A stretch of DNA of 64,000 nt from assembly GCF_000399685.1 (NCBI RefSeq), contig NZ_KB976987.1, positions 1,362,954 to 1,426,953 on the forward strand. The letters run 5' to 3'. The notes beneath the pieces are model-generated. The model worked only from the letters and a program-made list of their open reading frames with translations, was not told the DNA's origin and made no database searches. How positions within the stretch are numbered: the first letter of the stretch is position 1; each line of letters begins with the position of its first letter. Of this stretch, positions 29,008 to 38,241 are shown piece by piece. The translations under genes were made by a program, and so were the position numbers. The stretch comes from Acinetobacter pittii ANC 4050. Lineage in GTDB: Bacteria; Pseudomonadota; Gammaproteobacteria; Pseudomonadales; Moraxellaceae.

Positions 29008-29447
29008 TAATATAAGCTCATGGTATTCAGCCGGCTTTATAATGAAAAATAAAAAAATATGAGTTGCTTATCTAATTTTTATAAATAACTTTTACTTATA
29101 AGTTTTTATCTTTTGGTAAAAAGCAAATTTTAAGCAATCATATAGATTAGCGGTAAAATTAAAATACTTATATATCAATAATTAAAAACGATATTCACAA
29201 AAGATAAGATGAGAAAAGGCTGACACACATCCTCTAAGTATTTTATCCTACTCATTTCATCATTTTTATTTTTGCTTATCGCATCCAGAGTTTTGCATCT
29301 AATTAATTTTCATTCTTTTATATAAAGTACAGATTTTATTATCTTTTTATCTTGAATCTTCTGCAAATATTAAGATTTGGACAAATCTTTTTCTGGTTTA
29401 TACATGAGGCAAATTTAATTTTTATTTTTAAGAGGAGAAATCATCCC
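29008..29447. other. Divergent intergenic region between tauA and the porin gene
   Basis: About 440 AT-rich bases that must hold the tau and porin promoters. A purine-rich ribosome site AGAGGAG lies at 29431-29437, just before the porin start. In sulfur-starved bacteria CysB or Cbl acts on such regions, but I cannot point to a specific site. No gene or RNA was seen. Confidence 0.55.
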
Positions 29448-30632
29448 TTGTTTAAACGTCCTACAACTTTCAAAAAAATATTCATCGCGACGACTTTGAT
29501 TACATTCAGCCTCTCAAGTCATGCAGCCCTTACCTTTGGCAATGCTGAAGAAGGTCAACTTAAAGTAAGTGGTACTGTTCGGGCTAAATATATTTATGAT
29601 TTTGACTCTGAACCCTCTACCAGTAAATTTTCCTTTAATGACGCAGTATTATGGCTGGACTACAACTCACCGAAATGGATTGGCCATCTAGATTATCGGG
29701 TTTATGAGTATTATGGACATTTAGGCGATGCCAACTGGCTCACCGATGCGTGGTTGGGTTATAAAATTAATGATAACAGTAAAATTATTGCTGGCTTAAA
29801 CCCCGTTCCTTTTGGCTTGGGTCGATTTTGGGGAAATACTTATTATTTAGGCATTGCCAATAGTGCGGGTTGGGAAGATGTACACAACCTTGGCGTAAAA
29901 TATGATTTCAATGATGGAACCAATGAAGCACAACTTGCCTTTTATCCTACCGATGGTGGCACCTATAGAGGTAAAAGCAAAGACTCAAGTCGATTTAGTA
30001 TCAACCCTGTCAATGCAGATGACTCAGTACCACAAGGCACCAATACTAAAGAAAAGAACTCGATTGTAGTTCGTGGTGCTCATACCTTTAAAAATGTCTT
30101 AGGCCAAGAAAATTTCTCTACCCAACTGGGTGCTTCTCTTTGGTATTCCACCATTGAAAACAAACGTTCAGGACAAGATGGCGATCGCCAAGTCTATTCG
30201 GTTTTTAGTAATACCAATTATAACCAATGGAATTTACAGCTTTTGGCTGGTTATCAAGACATTGATAATGCCGATGCTCAATATAAAGATCACCTGACTT
30301 TGGGAGGTTTCGATTATTCATTTAACTCGGCAACCAAAGGTCAGATTTATTCAGCCGAGCTCAGCTATTTATTTCCTCAGCAATTTGGCCCCATTACCTC
30401 TGTTCGTCCTTACTTGAACTATAGTTCTTATCGAAAAGAACAAGATGGCTTTAAAGATTCAACCCGTTTTATTCCCGGCATTGCCTTTAACTATCAAAAA
30501 TTGACAGTACAAGCCGAATTGCTGATGGGTAAACACGATCCATATCTAGGAGACAGTGAAGGCCTTGCAGCTGGTGGAACCAATGATAAATGGAATAAAA
30601 AAGCATTTGTGATTTTTGCTTACTACTTCTAA
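29448..30632 (+). CDS. Outer-membrane porin
   Basis: A porin of 394 residues. I choose the TTG at 29448 because AGAGGAG lies 10 bases upstream and the protein then begins with a normal signal peptide: MFKRPTTFKK, a hydrophobic run and cleavage after SHA near residue 26. No in-frame ATG gives a comparable start. The mature part shows alternating beta strands rich in Tyr, Gly and Asn, and the last residue is Phe (FAYYF), the signal used for outer-membrane assembly. Being divergent from tauABCD, it probably admits sulfonates or similar organosulfur compounds. A bidirectional terminator follows. Confidence 0.85.
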   Translation: MFKRPTTFKKIFIATTLITFSLSSHAALTFGNAEEGQLKVSGTVRAKYIYDFDSEPSTSKFSFNDAVLWLDYNSPKWIGHLDYRVYEYYGHLGDANWLTDAWLGYKINDNSKIIAGLNPVPFGLGRFWGNTYYLGIANSAGWEDVHNLGVKYDFNDGTNEAQLAFYPTDGGTYRGKSKDSSRFSINPVNADDSVPQGTNTKEKNSIVVRGAHTFKNVLGQENFSTQLGASLWYSTIENKRSGQDGDRQVYSVFSNTNYNQWNLQLLAGYQDIDNADAQYKDHLTLGGFDYSFNSATKGQIYSAELSYLFPQQFGPITSVRPYLNYSSYRKEQDGFKDSTRFIPGIAFNYQKLTVQAELLMGKHDPYLGDSEGLAAGGTNDKWNKKAFVIFAYYF

Positions 30633-30637
30633 CTCCA

Positions 30638-30669
30638 AAATAAAGGCCAACATGTGTTGGCCTTTATTT
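30638..30669. terminator. Bidirectional terminator between the porin and MFS genes
   Basis: A perfect 15-bp stem, AAATAAAGGCCAACA (30638-30652) with its complement at 30655-30669. The loop is two bases and T-rich ends lie on both sides. Confidence 0.9.
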
Positions 30670-30690
30670 CATTTAGATATTTATTTTACG

Positions 30691-32157
30691 TTAGTCGATT
30701 ACTGGTGAATTGTTGAGAGGAAGTTCTGTTTTATCCTCATCGATAACATCGACATCTTGGGCGGTAGGCTCAAACTTAATCAGTAGCCCAATCACAATTA
30801 AAGGAATAAATGCAAAGATAGAAATAATCAGGTAAACATCGGTTTTATATCCCGCCATCCAGATCGGTAAAACAAACAAAGCAATTGCTTGAGCAACACC
30901 CGTTACTGCACGGTTAAAGCCAACACCAACGCCACGAATCGAAGCTGGATAAGCCATAGTTGGATAAACCATCATTTGTGCCCCAGGCCCAAAGCCTTCG
31001 GCAAAAAGCCACAAACCCAGCATTCCAATTGCGGTGTAGAGTAAAAAGCTATTGCCGGGTTCACCAATTAATGCTAAGGCAATAAGGGCTATAAACTGGA
31101 GTAAAAAACCTGTAAGCAACACGTGACGAGATTTAAATCTGCTAGCAACAAATACGCCTAACAGCCCGCCCGTAAATGCAAACAATAAATTAAGCCCAAG
31201 TGTGGTGGTAATCGTTGTTAAAACATCAGTATGAAAGAACCGCGTTAAAATAGAAGGTAAAAAGAAAGCAATGGTCGTGTACTGAAATGCCACCGAAATG
31301 TGAATCACAATGGCCACAATCGTTCTTGGCAAATAGGTTTTATTAAATAAAACAGCAAAACCCTCACGCTTTTTCTTTTCAGTAGTTCTTTCCACTTTTT
31401 CAACTGTTGCGACTGCATGAATTGCATAGGATTCTTGTAGAACTTTAGCTGCGCCTTTTAAATCGCCTTGGTTTGCAAGCCAAATAGGTGATTCAGTTAA
31501 ATATTTACCGCGAATAAAAATAATGAGTAACGCTGGCACTGCTCCAAAAATTAAAGATGCTCGCCATAACCAATTGCTATGTTCAGGCGGTAAAAGAAAG
31601 TAAAGCGCCAAAACCAGACCAAAACACACCGAAGAAGCGGCATACCACATTGGGCACCATGCGGCTAAACGTGCTGCTTTGTTGCTACTACCGTTAAATT
31701 TGGAGAATTCAGATAAGTATGACATGGCCACAGGCAAATCAATACCAACACTAATTCCCATAATAAATCTGGCTAAAATCAAAACCCATACATTCGGTGC
31801 AAAGCCTGCGACAATTGCCGCAATGACAAAGAGCACCATGTCTGCCATAAATACCCGATAACGGCCGATTTTATCTGTCAGCCAACCACCAATCAGGTTA
31901 CCAACAATGGTTCCGCAGACAATTGCTGAAGCCACCACCCCAGTCATGACAGGGCTTAAAGAAAACTCAGAGATGACTTGCTCAATACCGAAAGAGAGCG
32001 TTGTTAAATCATAGGCATCAATAAACACCCCAATCAGTGCCAACCAAATAACTTTATTCGATTTACCCTTCCCTGCAAATTTGGAAATTAATTGTGAAAC
32101 ATCATCGGGAGATTTAATTTCATAACGATGGTTATGATCGAGTTCTTGTGTGCTCAC
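30691..32157 (-). CDS. MFS transporter
   Basis: A major facilitator of 488 residues with twelve predicted helices and a hydrophilic N-terminus of ~35 residues. Family signs are GGWLTDKIGRYRVF between helices 2 and 3 (the GxLaDrxGRr motif) and the ARFIMGISVGIDLPVAMSYLSEF stretch of sugar/aromatic-acid porters. PESPxW appears as TESPIW at the domain border. The substrate is not determined. It lies within the organosulfur region, 194 bases downstream of the flavin monooxygenase, whose own terminator separates them. Confidence 0.88.
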   Translation of the reverse strand: MSTQELDHNHRYEIKSPDDVSQLISKFAGKGKSNKVIWLALIGVFIDAYDLTTLSFGIEQVISEFSLSPVMTGVVASAIVCGTIVGNLIGGWLTDKIGRYRVFMADMVLFVIAAIVAGFAPNVWVLILARFIMGISVGIDLPVAMSYLSEFSKFNGSSNKAARLAAWCPMWYAASSVCFGLVLALYFLLPPEHSNWLWRASLIFGAVPALLIIFIRGKYLTESPIWLANQGDLKGAAKVLQESYAIHAVATVEKVERTTEKKKREGFAVLFNKTYLPRTIVAIVIHISVAFQYTTIAFFLPSILTRFFHTDVLTTITTTLGLNLLFAFTGGLLGVFVASRFKSRHVLLTGFLLQFIALIALALIGEPGNSFLLYTAIGMLGLWLFAEGFGPGAQMMVYPTMAYPASIRGVGVGFNRAVTGVAQAIALFVLPIWMAGYKTDVYLIISIFAFIPLIVIGLLIKFEPTAQDVDVIDEDKTELPLNNSPVID

Positions 32158-32300
32158 TTAATAATTCCTGTATTTTAATCACAGAAACAAAATAATGATT
32201 ATTCACATAATACAAAAACAAATTAATCTGATGTTTTAATCTAAATTATAGAATTATTTTTTCATTATTAACTCAGCAGTAAAACCGATATAAAAAGACA

Positions 32301-32327
32301 AAATAAAAGCTGGCATTTAACCAGCTA
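32301..32327 (-). terminator. Terminator after the flavin monooxygenase gene
   Basis: On the minus strand the stem GCTGG-CCAGC (32321-32325 with 32309-32313) has a 7-base loop and is followed by TTTTATTTT, 25 bases past the stop. Confidence 0.75.
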
Positions 32328-32351
32328 TTTATCTAAAGGTTTTCCAAAATA

Positions 32352-33743
32352 TTAACTCGCCTCAGCAAGTTTTAATTCCTTTAGATTACGATATTTTGCA
32401 CCGCGGTGATTTTCAGGCAAATATGGCCCAGCACCAAATAATTTCTCTCTTAATGTTCCTTGTGTATAGGATGTTTGATAAACCCCACGTTTTTGCAATT
32501 CTGGAACAATAAACTCAACTACATCGGCAAAGGTTTGATGCGCCAAAATGTAGGCAAGGTTAAAGCCATCGACATCCGTATCTTCAACCCATTGCTGTAG
32601 AGCATCCGAAACGGTTTCTGCCGAACCCACGAGTACTGGTCCATTACCACCTAAACTGTTCCAATTTGCAATTTCTTCAATGGTCCAAACACGTTCTGGG
32701 TCCGCGTTTACATAAGAGTCTAATAAAGATTGAATGGCGTTGGTTTGAATATATTCAACTTTGTCCGTTGGTTGATATTGTGAAAAATCAACACCAGACC
32801 AGCCAGACAGCAATGTTAAAGCGCCATCGTAGCTTCCATAGCTTTGATATTCTTTAAACTTAGCCTGTGCTTTTGCATCGGTTTCATCAGTGACAATCGA
32901 CAAAAGCGCATAAATTTTAACTGAATACGGGTCGCGGCCTTCTTGAGCCAATTTTTGGCGAATGCCCTGCACCACTTTTTTAGTAGCAATTTTAGACGGC
33001 GCTGCAATAAATACACACTCAGCATTTTGACTTGCAAACTTCTGCCCGCGTGAAGATGCGCCTGCTTGGTAGAGTACTGGGGTTCGCTGCGGTGATGGTT
33101 CACAAATATGGATACCCGGTACAGTAAAGTATTTACCTTCGTGCTGAATTGGATGTACTTTTTTATGGTCAGCAAAGATACCGCTTTCACGATCACGCAG
33201 TACCGAACCTTCTTCCCAAGAACCTTCCCAAAGTTTGTAAAGGACTTCTAAGTATTCATCAGCAATATCATAACGATTGTCATGATTAACCTGAGTTTTT
33301 AAACCTAAGTTTTTCGAACCACTTTCCAAATAAGACGTCACGATATTCCATCCAACTCGTCCTTTGGTTAAATGATCTAGTGTGCTAATACGTCTAGCAA
33401 AAGGATAAGGATGCTCAAAGGAAATAGAGGTCGTGACACCAAAACCCAAGTGCTTAGTGACTGCTGCCATAGCAGGCACAATCTGTAGCGGATCATTGAC
33501 TGGAACTTGTACTGCACCTGTTAAGGCATGCTCAGCGCTTTGATGATAAACGTCATAAATACCGAGCACATCTGCAATAAAAATACCGTCAAAAAAACCA
33601 CGCTCAAGAATTTGTGCTAAATCTGTCCAATATTCTAAATCTTTATATTCAACAGATCGATCTTGAGGGTGTCGCCATAATCCAGGAGACTGGTGGGCAA
33701 TACAATTCATTTCAAAAGCATTAAAACTAATTTTCTTAGTCAT
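32352..33743 (-). CDS. FMNH2-dependent monooxygenase, NtaA/SnaA/DszA/SfnG family
   Basis: A bacterial-luciferase-type monooxygenase of 463 residues. The family is clear from NAFEMNCIAHQSPGLWRHP near the start, RRISTLDHLTKGRVGWNIVTSYL (about 115-137) and VLYQAGASSRGQKFAS (about 225-240). Members such as DszA (dibenzothiophene sulfone), SfnG (dimethyl sulfone) and NtaA use reduced FMN from a separate reductase. Its setting between tau genes and an SfnB/DszC-like flavoprotein suggests a C-S bond cleaving role. No flavin reductase gene is nearby. Confidence 0.88.
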   Translation of the reverse strand: MTKKISFNAFEMNCIAHQSPGLWRHPQDRSVEYKDLEYWTDLAQILERGFFDGIFIADVLGIYDVYHQSAEHALTGAVQVPVNDPLQIVPAMAAVTKHLGFGVTTSISFEHPYPFARRISTLDHLTKGRVGWNIVTSYLESGSKNLGLKTQVNHDNRYDIADEYLEVLYKLWEGSWEEGSVLRDRESGIFADHKKVHPIQHEGKYFTVPGIHICEPSPQRTPVLYQAGASSRGQKFASQNAECVFIAAPSKIATKKVVQGIRQKLAQEGRDPYSVKIYALLSIVTDETDAKAQAKFKEYQSYGSYDGALTLLSGWSGVDFSQYQPTDKVEYIQTNAIQSLLDSYVNADPERVWTIEEIANWNSLGGNGPVLVGSAETVSDALQQWVEDTDVDGFNLAYILAHQTFADVVEFIVPELQKRGVYQTSYTQGTLREKLFGAGPYLPENHRGAKYRNLKELKLAEAS

Positions 33744-33919
33744 AAAATATCAACCAGCATTTTATTTAATTTTTATACTAAAGCAATTTTCAGGTTTTCT
33801 TTATAATATAAACCCCAAACAAAATATGATTTTATTCTAATAGATTTTTATAATTTATTTTAACAAATAGAAATAATATTAAGCCACTAAAATAGCAGCT
33901 TAATATCTAAAACTATAAT

Positions 33920-35215
33920 TTACTGTTTAGCAACATTCCCTATTCGCCATTGATAAGGTGGTAATGTGCCGTTTACACTAAAATCCCCGACAATTCGATT
34001 TTTAAATACTCTCGGGTTGTGTGAAGATAAAGTTCGTACATTACGCCAGTATCGATCTAGACCTAAATCTTTATCTGTTGCAGAAGCACCTAAAGCGTCA
34101 AATAAAATCGTAGAAGCATTTAAAATTAGATCGGTAATGACTGTTTGAGACTGTGCACTTTCAAGCTCGGCAATCGCATTTTGCTCTTCTTCAAGCTGCT
34201 CATTATTTTGAAATGCGGCTAAGTAAGTACGCTGTAAACTCTGTGCAACTTTTTCAACAATCGCCCCTGCACTGTAAGCCGCACTACGAATTTGGCCTAC
34301 TACTTGTAATATTTGCGGATCCTGTTTTACAAATTGGGCATTTGCATGCGTGTAGTTTCGGGTACGTTTAGCAACAGCTTGAGAAACATCATAGGTTGCA
34401 GCACGTCCTAGACCTGTAATAATTGCCAGTTGGACCAGTTGATAGTAAGCCGCTGAATATTTAAAGCGGTCATCGTCAGGTAAAATTTCACTTTCATCGA
34501 CCAATACGTCATGGAAATATGCTGTACCGCTTGCGGTGAGTTGCTGACCAAAGCCATTCCAGTCATCAACAATTTCAACACCCTCATCTTCACGGCGAAC
34601 AACCACCGAGCCAGACTCACCCTTTAAATCGGTTACACCAATTTCAACCCAGTCTGCATATAGACTGCCTGTGGTGTAGTACTTTTGACCTTTAATACGA
34701 ATTTTTCCGTCACTATCCCGATATAGATGAGTTTCAAACTGATCAATTGACTCTTTCCCACCTTCTGACCAAGCACTACCCACCGTTTCACCATTGGCAA
34801 TTCGGTTAAGCCAACGCTGTTGGAAAGCTTTATCTTTACTCACCAACACATCTTCAGTGAAACCAAAATGCACACGCAAAGCTTGCGGTAAGTTTGAATC
34901 GGCCTCTGCAAGTTCAATGAGCAATGCAAATAATTCAGGAATAGTGGCATCAAAGCCCCCATGAGCTTTGGGAAGTCTTAACCGTGTAAAACCAACATCT
35001 TTGAGCCACTGAAGTTGTTCATAGGGCAAAATATGTTGTTGCTCACGAATTAAAGCCCCTTCTTTAATACGGGCAAAAGTCGGTCTGAAATATTGTGCCA
35101 ACTCATCATAACGTGATGACGGCCCTTCACCCCACACCCGAGAAATAATTGTGGCCTGACTAAGTGCCGCATGCGTTAGTGAACCGAGATGATGCTCAAA
35201 ATTTAAATTTGTCAT
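33920..35215 (-). CDS. Acyl-CoA dehydrogenase-fold flavoprotein, SfnB/DszC-like
   Basis: A flavoprotein of 431 residues with the acyl-CoA dehydrogenase fold. The N-terminal helical part covers about 40-155, the flavin-binding beta region about 155-270 (SAWSEGG, YYTTGSLYADWV) and the C-terminal helical bundle the rest. The ADWVEIGVTD and DDWNGFGQQLTASGTA segments resemble DszC/SfnB-type sulfur-acquisition monooxygenases rather than true dehydrogenases, and the catalytic Glu of beta-oxidation enzymes is not evident. It lies 176 bases upstream of the DszA/SfnG-like gene on the same strand. The exact substrate is unknown. Confidence 0.83.
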   Translation of the reverse strand: MTNLNFEHHLGSLTHAALSQATIISRVWGEGPSSRYDELAQYFRPTFARIKEGALIREQQHILPYEQLQWLKDVGFTRLRLPKAHGGFDATIPELFALLIELAEADSNLPQALRVHFGFTEDVLVSKDKAFQQRWLNRIANGETVGSAWSEGGKESIDQFETHLYRDSDGKIRIKGQKYYTTGSLYADWVEIGVTDLKGESGSVVVRREDEGVEIVDDWNGFGQQLTASGTAYFHDVLVDESEILPDDDRFKYSAAYYQLVQLAIITGLGRAATYDVSQAVAKRTRNYTHANAQFVKQDPQILQVVGQIRSAAYSAGAIVEKVAQSLQRTYLAAFQNNEQLEEEQNAIAELESAQSQTVITDLILNASTILFDALGASATDKDLGLDRYWRNVRTLSSHNPRVFKNRIVGDFSVNGTLPPYQWRIGNVAKQ

Positions 35216-35333
35216 GTAAGTAAAACCAATATTGCTTTGCTTTTACCATAAAATATTTATTTCACATGAAAACGATTATTTTTTTATAACAGTATTCAAA
35301 CTTTATATAACGCACAACAAAAGCCTGCCAACG

Positions 35334-36152
35334 CTAAGCGATCTCTTTCTTGTTAAGACTATGCTGACTTTGCAATAAGGTTTGCATATATTCTGAATAG
35401 ACAGATAGTTTTTCGAAAATATGCTCTGAATAGAACATATCATCAATTAAATGAGTCATTTGATGCGTCGTGAAAGTGTCGCACAGTCCCACAAGCTTCG
35501 CATTCATCTGAGCAAATTGTGCACATAGCTGTACATAGGTTTCATCTTTATTTTTGAATAATAATTTCCGCATTTCTAAGCTATTAAAGTTTTTTAAGTC
35601 CTTATCTTTTGTCGTTTTAATCCAATAAATTTTGACCTTTAGAAATTGCTCAAGAGCTTCTAAATGCTCAATATCTATGTCTAAACTTGTAATTAAAAAA
35701 ACTGTAGAAAGGTCACTTCGACACAGAGCTTTGATTAAGCTTAAATAAATAAACTCAACTTCATTAAGCTCTGCAAGTTCCAAATCAATATAAATTTTTA
35801 GACTTTCTAAAACTTCATCCACCTTAAATAGCACCTTTTTATCTGCTTGATAATATTTATTGAGAATAGAAAGTACAGGTGCAGTCGCAGGTGTCGTATA
35901 AATGGCAGGCTTGTTTAAGTTTGCAAAAATAAAAGGTGAAAATAGATAGGCCACGCTACTTTGCTGTGGCTCAATATGAGATTGGATTAAATATACAGTT
36001 TCAGCTTTGGAAAAGTCTCTAAGTACTTTCGCTCTTAATAAAGTAGCTTCAAAATTAACGTAAGTTTGCTCTAACTGAGCCAATATAGATGCAGGAATAG
36101 GCTGATTTTTAATAATTTTATGCAGGACATTGAGTTGAGAAGTAATAAACAT
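35334..36152 (-). CDS. Hypothetical protein of unknown function
   Basis: I do not recognise this 272-residue protein. It has no signal peptide, long membrane segment or known motif. It is rich in Leu, Ile and Lys, with many predicted helices (ALEQFLKVKIYWIKTTKDKDLKN, and a helical end with MQTLLQSQHSLNKKE), so a soluble helical protein is likely. It is the most upstream gene of the minus-strand organosulfur set, 118 bases before the SfnB/DszC-like gene, and could be a regulator or accessory factor of that set. Its codon use is AT-richer than its neighbours, so lateral origin is possible. Confidence 0.6.
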   Translation of the reverse strand: MFITSQLNVLHKIIKNQPIPASILAQLEQTYVNFEATLLRAKVLRDFSKAETVYLIQSHIEPQQSSVAYLFSPFIFANLNKPAIYTTPATAPVLSILNKYYQADKKVLFKVDEVLESLKIYIDLELAELNEVEFIYLSLIKALCRSDLSTVFLITSLDIDIEHLEALEQFLKVKIYWIKTTKDKDLKNFNSLEMRKLLFKNKDETYVQLCAQFAQMNAKLVGLCDTFTTHQMTHLIDDMFYSEHIFEKLSVYSEYMQTLLQSQHSLNKKEIA

Positions 36153-36795
36153 TTTTTAACATCCAAGCTATTTTAGAAGAGCTACACTTAAATCAGGTCT
36201 TTAATAACCTACGTAACAACCAGACCTCACGCAAAACAACAAAGGAATAAAAGAGAAGAAACTATTCTGCGCCTATTACCCAAAGTCGCATTCACTTTGT
36301 TTTGGAAAGTGATTTTGGCCATTCGTAAATCTTGTTCATTTATTTTGAACTTTTGAAGAATGGATACATAGCTACAGATAATTGAAAAAAAACTATAGCA
36401 CACCTCATGACAGCTCCAGACTGTTATAGTTTTATAAAAAATTTCTGTATCTACATATACAAAGATAGTAAGTGCATGATTAAGGAAACTTCTTAAGGTA
36501 GGTAGTTTTCATGAGACGATCTATTGCATATCGCCAGATATTTCATCAATGTTTCAATGCAACATGCTTTTTTACAAATGCAACATCAAGCATAAACTTT
36601 GTTAACAGATTGAGAACAATCAATCAGTCTATTCTCTTGAAATATCAAGCAATTATATTGCTTTACCCTGTTGGCATTTTACTTGCTAAGAACATTTATC
36701 ACAGATGCAAGTTTAATCGTCAAAATACTTTGTTGCCTGAAAATAAGTATTTAACTCATTCAACCATCATCAGCTAGTTCACAGGGGGAAAGTTT
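36153..36795. other. Long intergenic region upstream of the cytochrome bd genes
   Basis: A 643-base stretch without a gene I can defend. A frame of 88 codons (36511-36777) exists, but its product is Cys/Asn/His-rich, matches no family and has a weak start. The right part holds an ANR/FNR-like box (36610-36623), listed separately, and a CTTGAAATATCAAG dyad at 36636-36649. The region probably contains the cydAB promoter and an untranslated leader. Confidence 0.55.
36610..36623. promoter_or_regulatory. Candidate ANR/FNR box upstream of cydA
   Basis: TTGAG-AACA-ATCAA matches nine of the ten fixed bases of the FNR/ANR consensus TTGAT-N4-ATCAA. It lies 173 bases before the cydA start. Oxygen control of cytochrome bd oxidase by this regulator family is known in other bacteria. 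Confidence 0.5.
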
Positions 36796-38241
36796 ATGAG
36801 CCTCGGTCTAACCGCTTTAGAATTAGCACGAATACAATTTGCTTTTACAGTATCGTTCCATATTATTTTTCCGGCCACCTCTATCGGTCTTGCCTGCTTT
36901 TTAGCAGTGTTAGAGTGGAAGTGGTTAAGAACCCAAAACCCGATTTATAAAGATCTATTTAAATACTGGATTAAGATCTTTGCCGTTGCCTTTGGTATGG
37001 GTGTGGTCTCGGGCGTGGTCATGAGTTACCAGTTTGGTACCAACTGGAGTGAATTTTCACGCGTCGCCGGAAGTATTACTGGTCCTTTACTTACCTATGA
37101 AGTCTTGAGTGCCTTCTTCTTAGAAGCAGGTTTCTTAGGCATTATGTTATTTGGTTGGGGACGTGTTGGTCCTCGGGCCCATTTCTTTGCAACACTTATG
37201 GTTGCCATCGGAACATGTATTTCCATGTTCTGGATTTTATCTTCCAATAGTTGGATGCAGACACCTCAAGGCTTTGCCATTGAAAATGGCATTATTGTGC
37301 CAAAAGACTGGTTTGCTATTGTCTTTAACCCATCCTTCCCTTACCGCTTTGCCCACATGGGTGCTGCCGCTTTCTTGGTTTCATCATTATTGGTGGTCGG
37401 AACATCTGCATGGCATTTAGTAAAAGGCCGTCGTGATGAATTAGTAAAAAAATCGTTCTCGATGGGTCTTTGGATGGTACTTGTGACTTCATGTTTACAA
37501 GTGGTGATTGGCGATAACCACGGTTTAAATACTCGTGAACATCAACCTGCCAAACTTGCTGCAATGGAAGGTCACTGGGAAACCAATCACAATGAGCCGA
37601 TGCCATTATTGTTATTTGCCATTCCGGATATGAAAGAAGAGCGTAACCACTTTGAAGTGGGCGTTCCATATTTGGGTAGTTTAATTTTAACGCACAGTTT
37701 AGATGGTCAAGTGACTGGTTTAAAAGAGTTTGCACCTGAAGATCGTCCAAACTCAACCATTATTTTCTGGAGCTTCCGTGTGATGGTGGGTCTTGGTGTA
37801 CTCATGGTCACCCTGTCACTCATTGCGCTTTGGTTACGTAAGCGTGGAAAACTCTATGAAACTTCATGGTTCCATAAATTCGCTTTGTTAATGGGGCCTG
37901 CGGGCTATGTGGCAATGCTTGCAGGTTGGATTACCACTGAGGTCGGCCGTCAACCGTGGGTTGTATACGGCATTATGCGAACCAAAGATGGGCTTTCACA
38001 TACAGTTTCTGCCGATCAGGTGGGTCTAAGTCTCTTTATTTTTGTGGTGGTATACACCATCGTTTTTGGTAGCGGTATTTACTACACCTTAAAACTCATT
38101 AATAAAGGCCCTGTATTTATCGATACACCAACTATTGAATCTGGTGGCGTTGGACACTTTAAAACACCAATGCGTCCACTCAGTGCTGTCGATGAAAACA
38201 TTGACGATAATCAAAAATCTGGGGAGAAACATCATGATTGA
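36796..38241 (+). CDS. cydA: Cytochrome bd-type (CIO) ubiquinol oxidase subunit I
   Basis: The haem-bearing subunit of cytochrome bd, 481 residues with about nine hydrophobic helices. His22 in FHIIFP and the His in RFAHMGAA are the expected haem ligands. The quinol loop carries GDNHGLNTREHQPAKLAAMEGHWETN, with the conserved Lys and Glu. It is shorter than in E. coli CydA (522 residues), as in the cyanide-insensitive CioA type. The stop overlaps cydB by 8 bases. GGGGGA precedes the ATG. It serves high-affinity, cyanide-tolerant respiration. Confidence 0.95.
   Translation: MSLGLTALELARIQFAFTVSFHIIFPATSIGLACFLAVLEWKWLRTQNPIYKDLFKYWIKIFAVAFGMGVVSGVVMSYQFGTNWSEFSRVAGSITGPLLTYEVLSAFFLEAGFLGIMLFGWGRVGPRAHFFATLMVAIGTCISMFWILSSNSWMQTPQGFAIENGIIVPKDWFAIVFNPSFPYRFAHMGAAAFLVSSLLVVGTSAWHLVKGRRDELVKKSFSMGLWMVLVTSCLQVVIGDNHGLNTREHQPAKLAAMEGHWETNHNEPMPLLLFAIPDMKEERNHFEVGVPYLGSLILTHSLDGQVTGLKEFAPEDRPNSTIIFWSFRVMVGLGVLMVTLSLIALWLRKRGKLYETSWFHKFALLMGPAGYVAMLAGWITTEVGRQPWVVYGIMRTKDGLSHTVSADQVGLSLFIFVVVYTIVFGSGIYYTLKLINKGPVFIDTPTIESGGVGHFKTPMRPLSAVDENIDDNQKSGEKHHD

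Noticed and set aside
36511..36777. 88-codon open frame before cydA
   Set aside because: The product is rich in Cys, Asn and His with no family resemblance, and no good ribosome site or conserved start is seen; treated as chance in the leader.
37325..37756. Minus-strand frame of 143 codons within cydA
   Set aside because: It is antisense to cydA and has no family resemblance.
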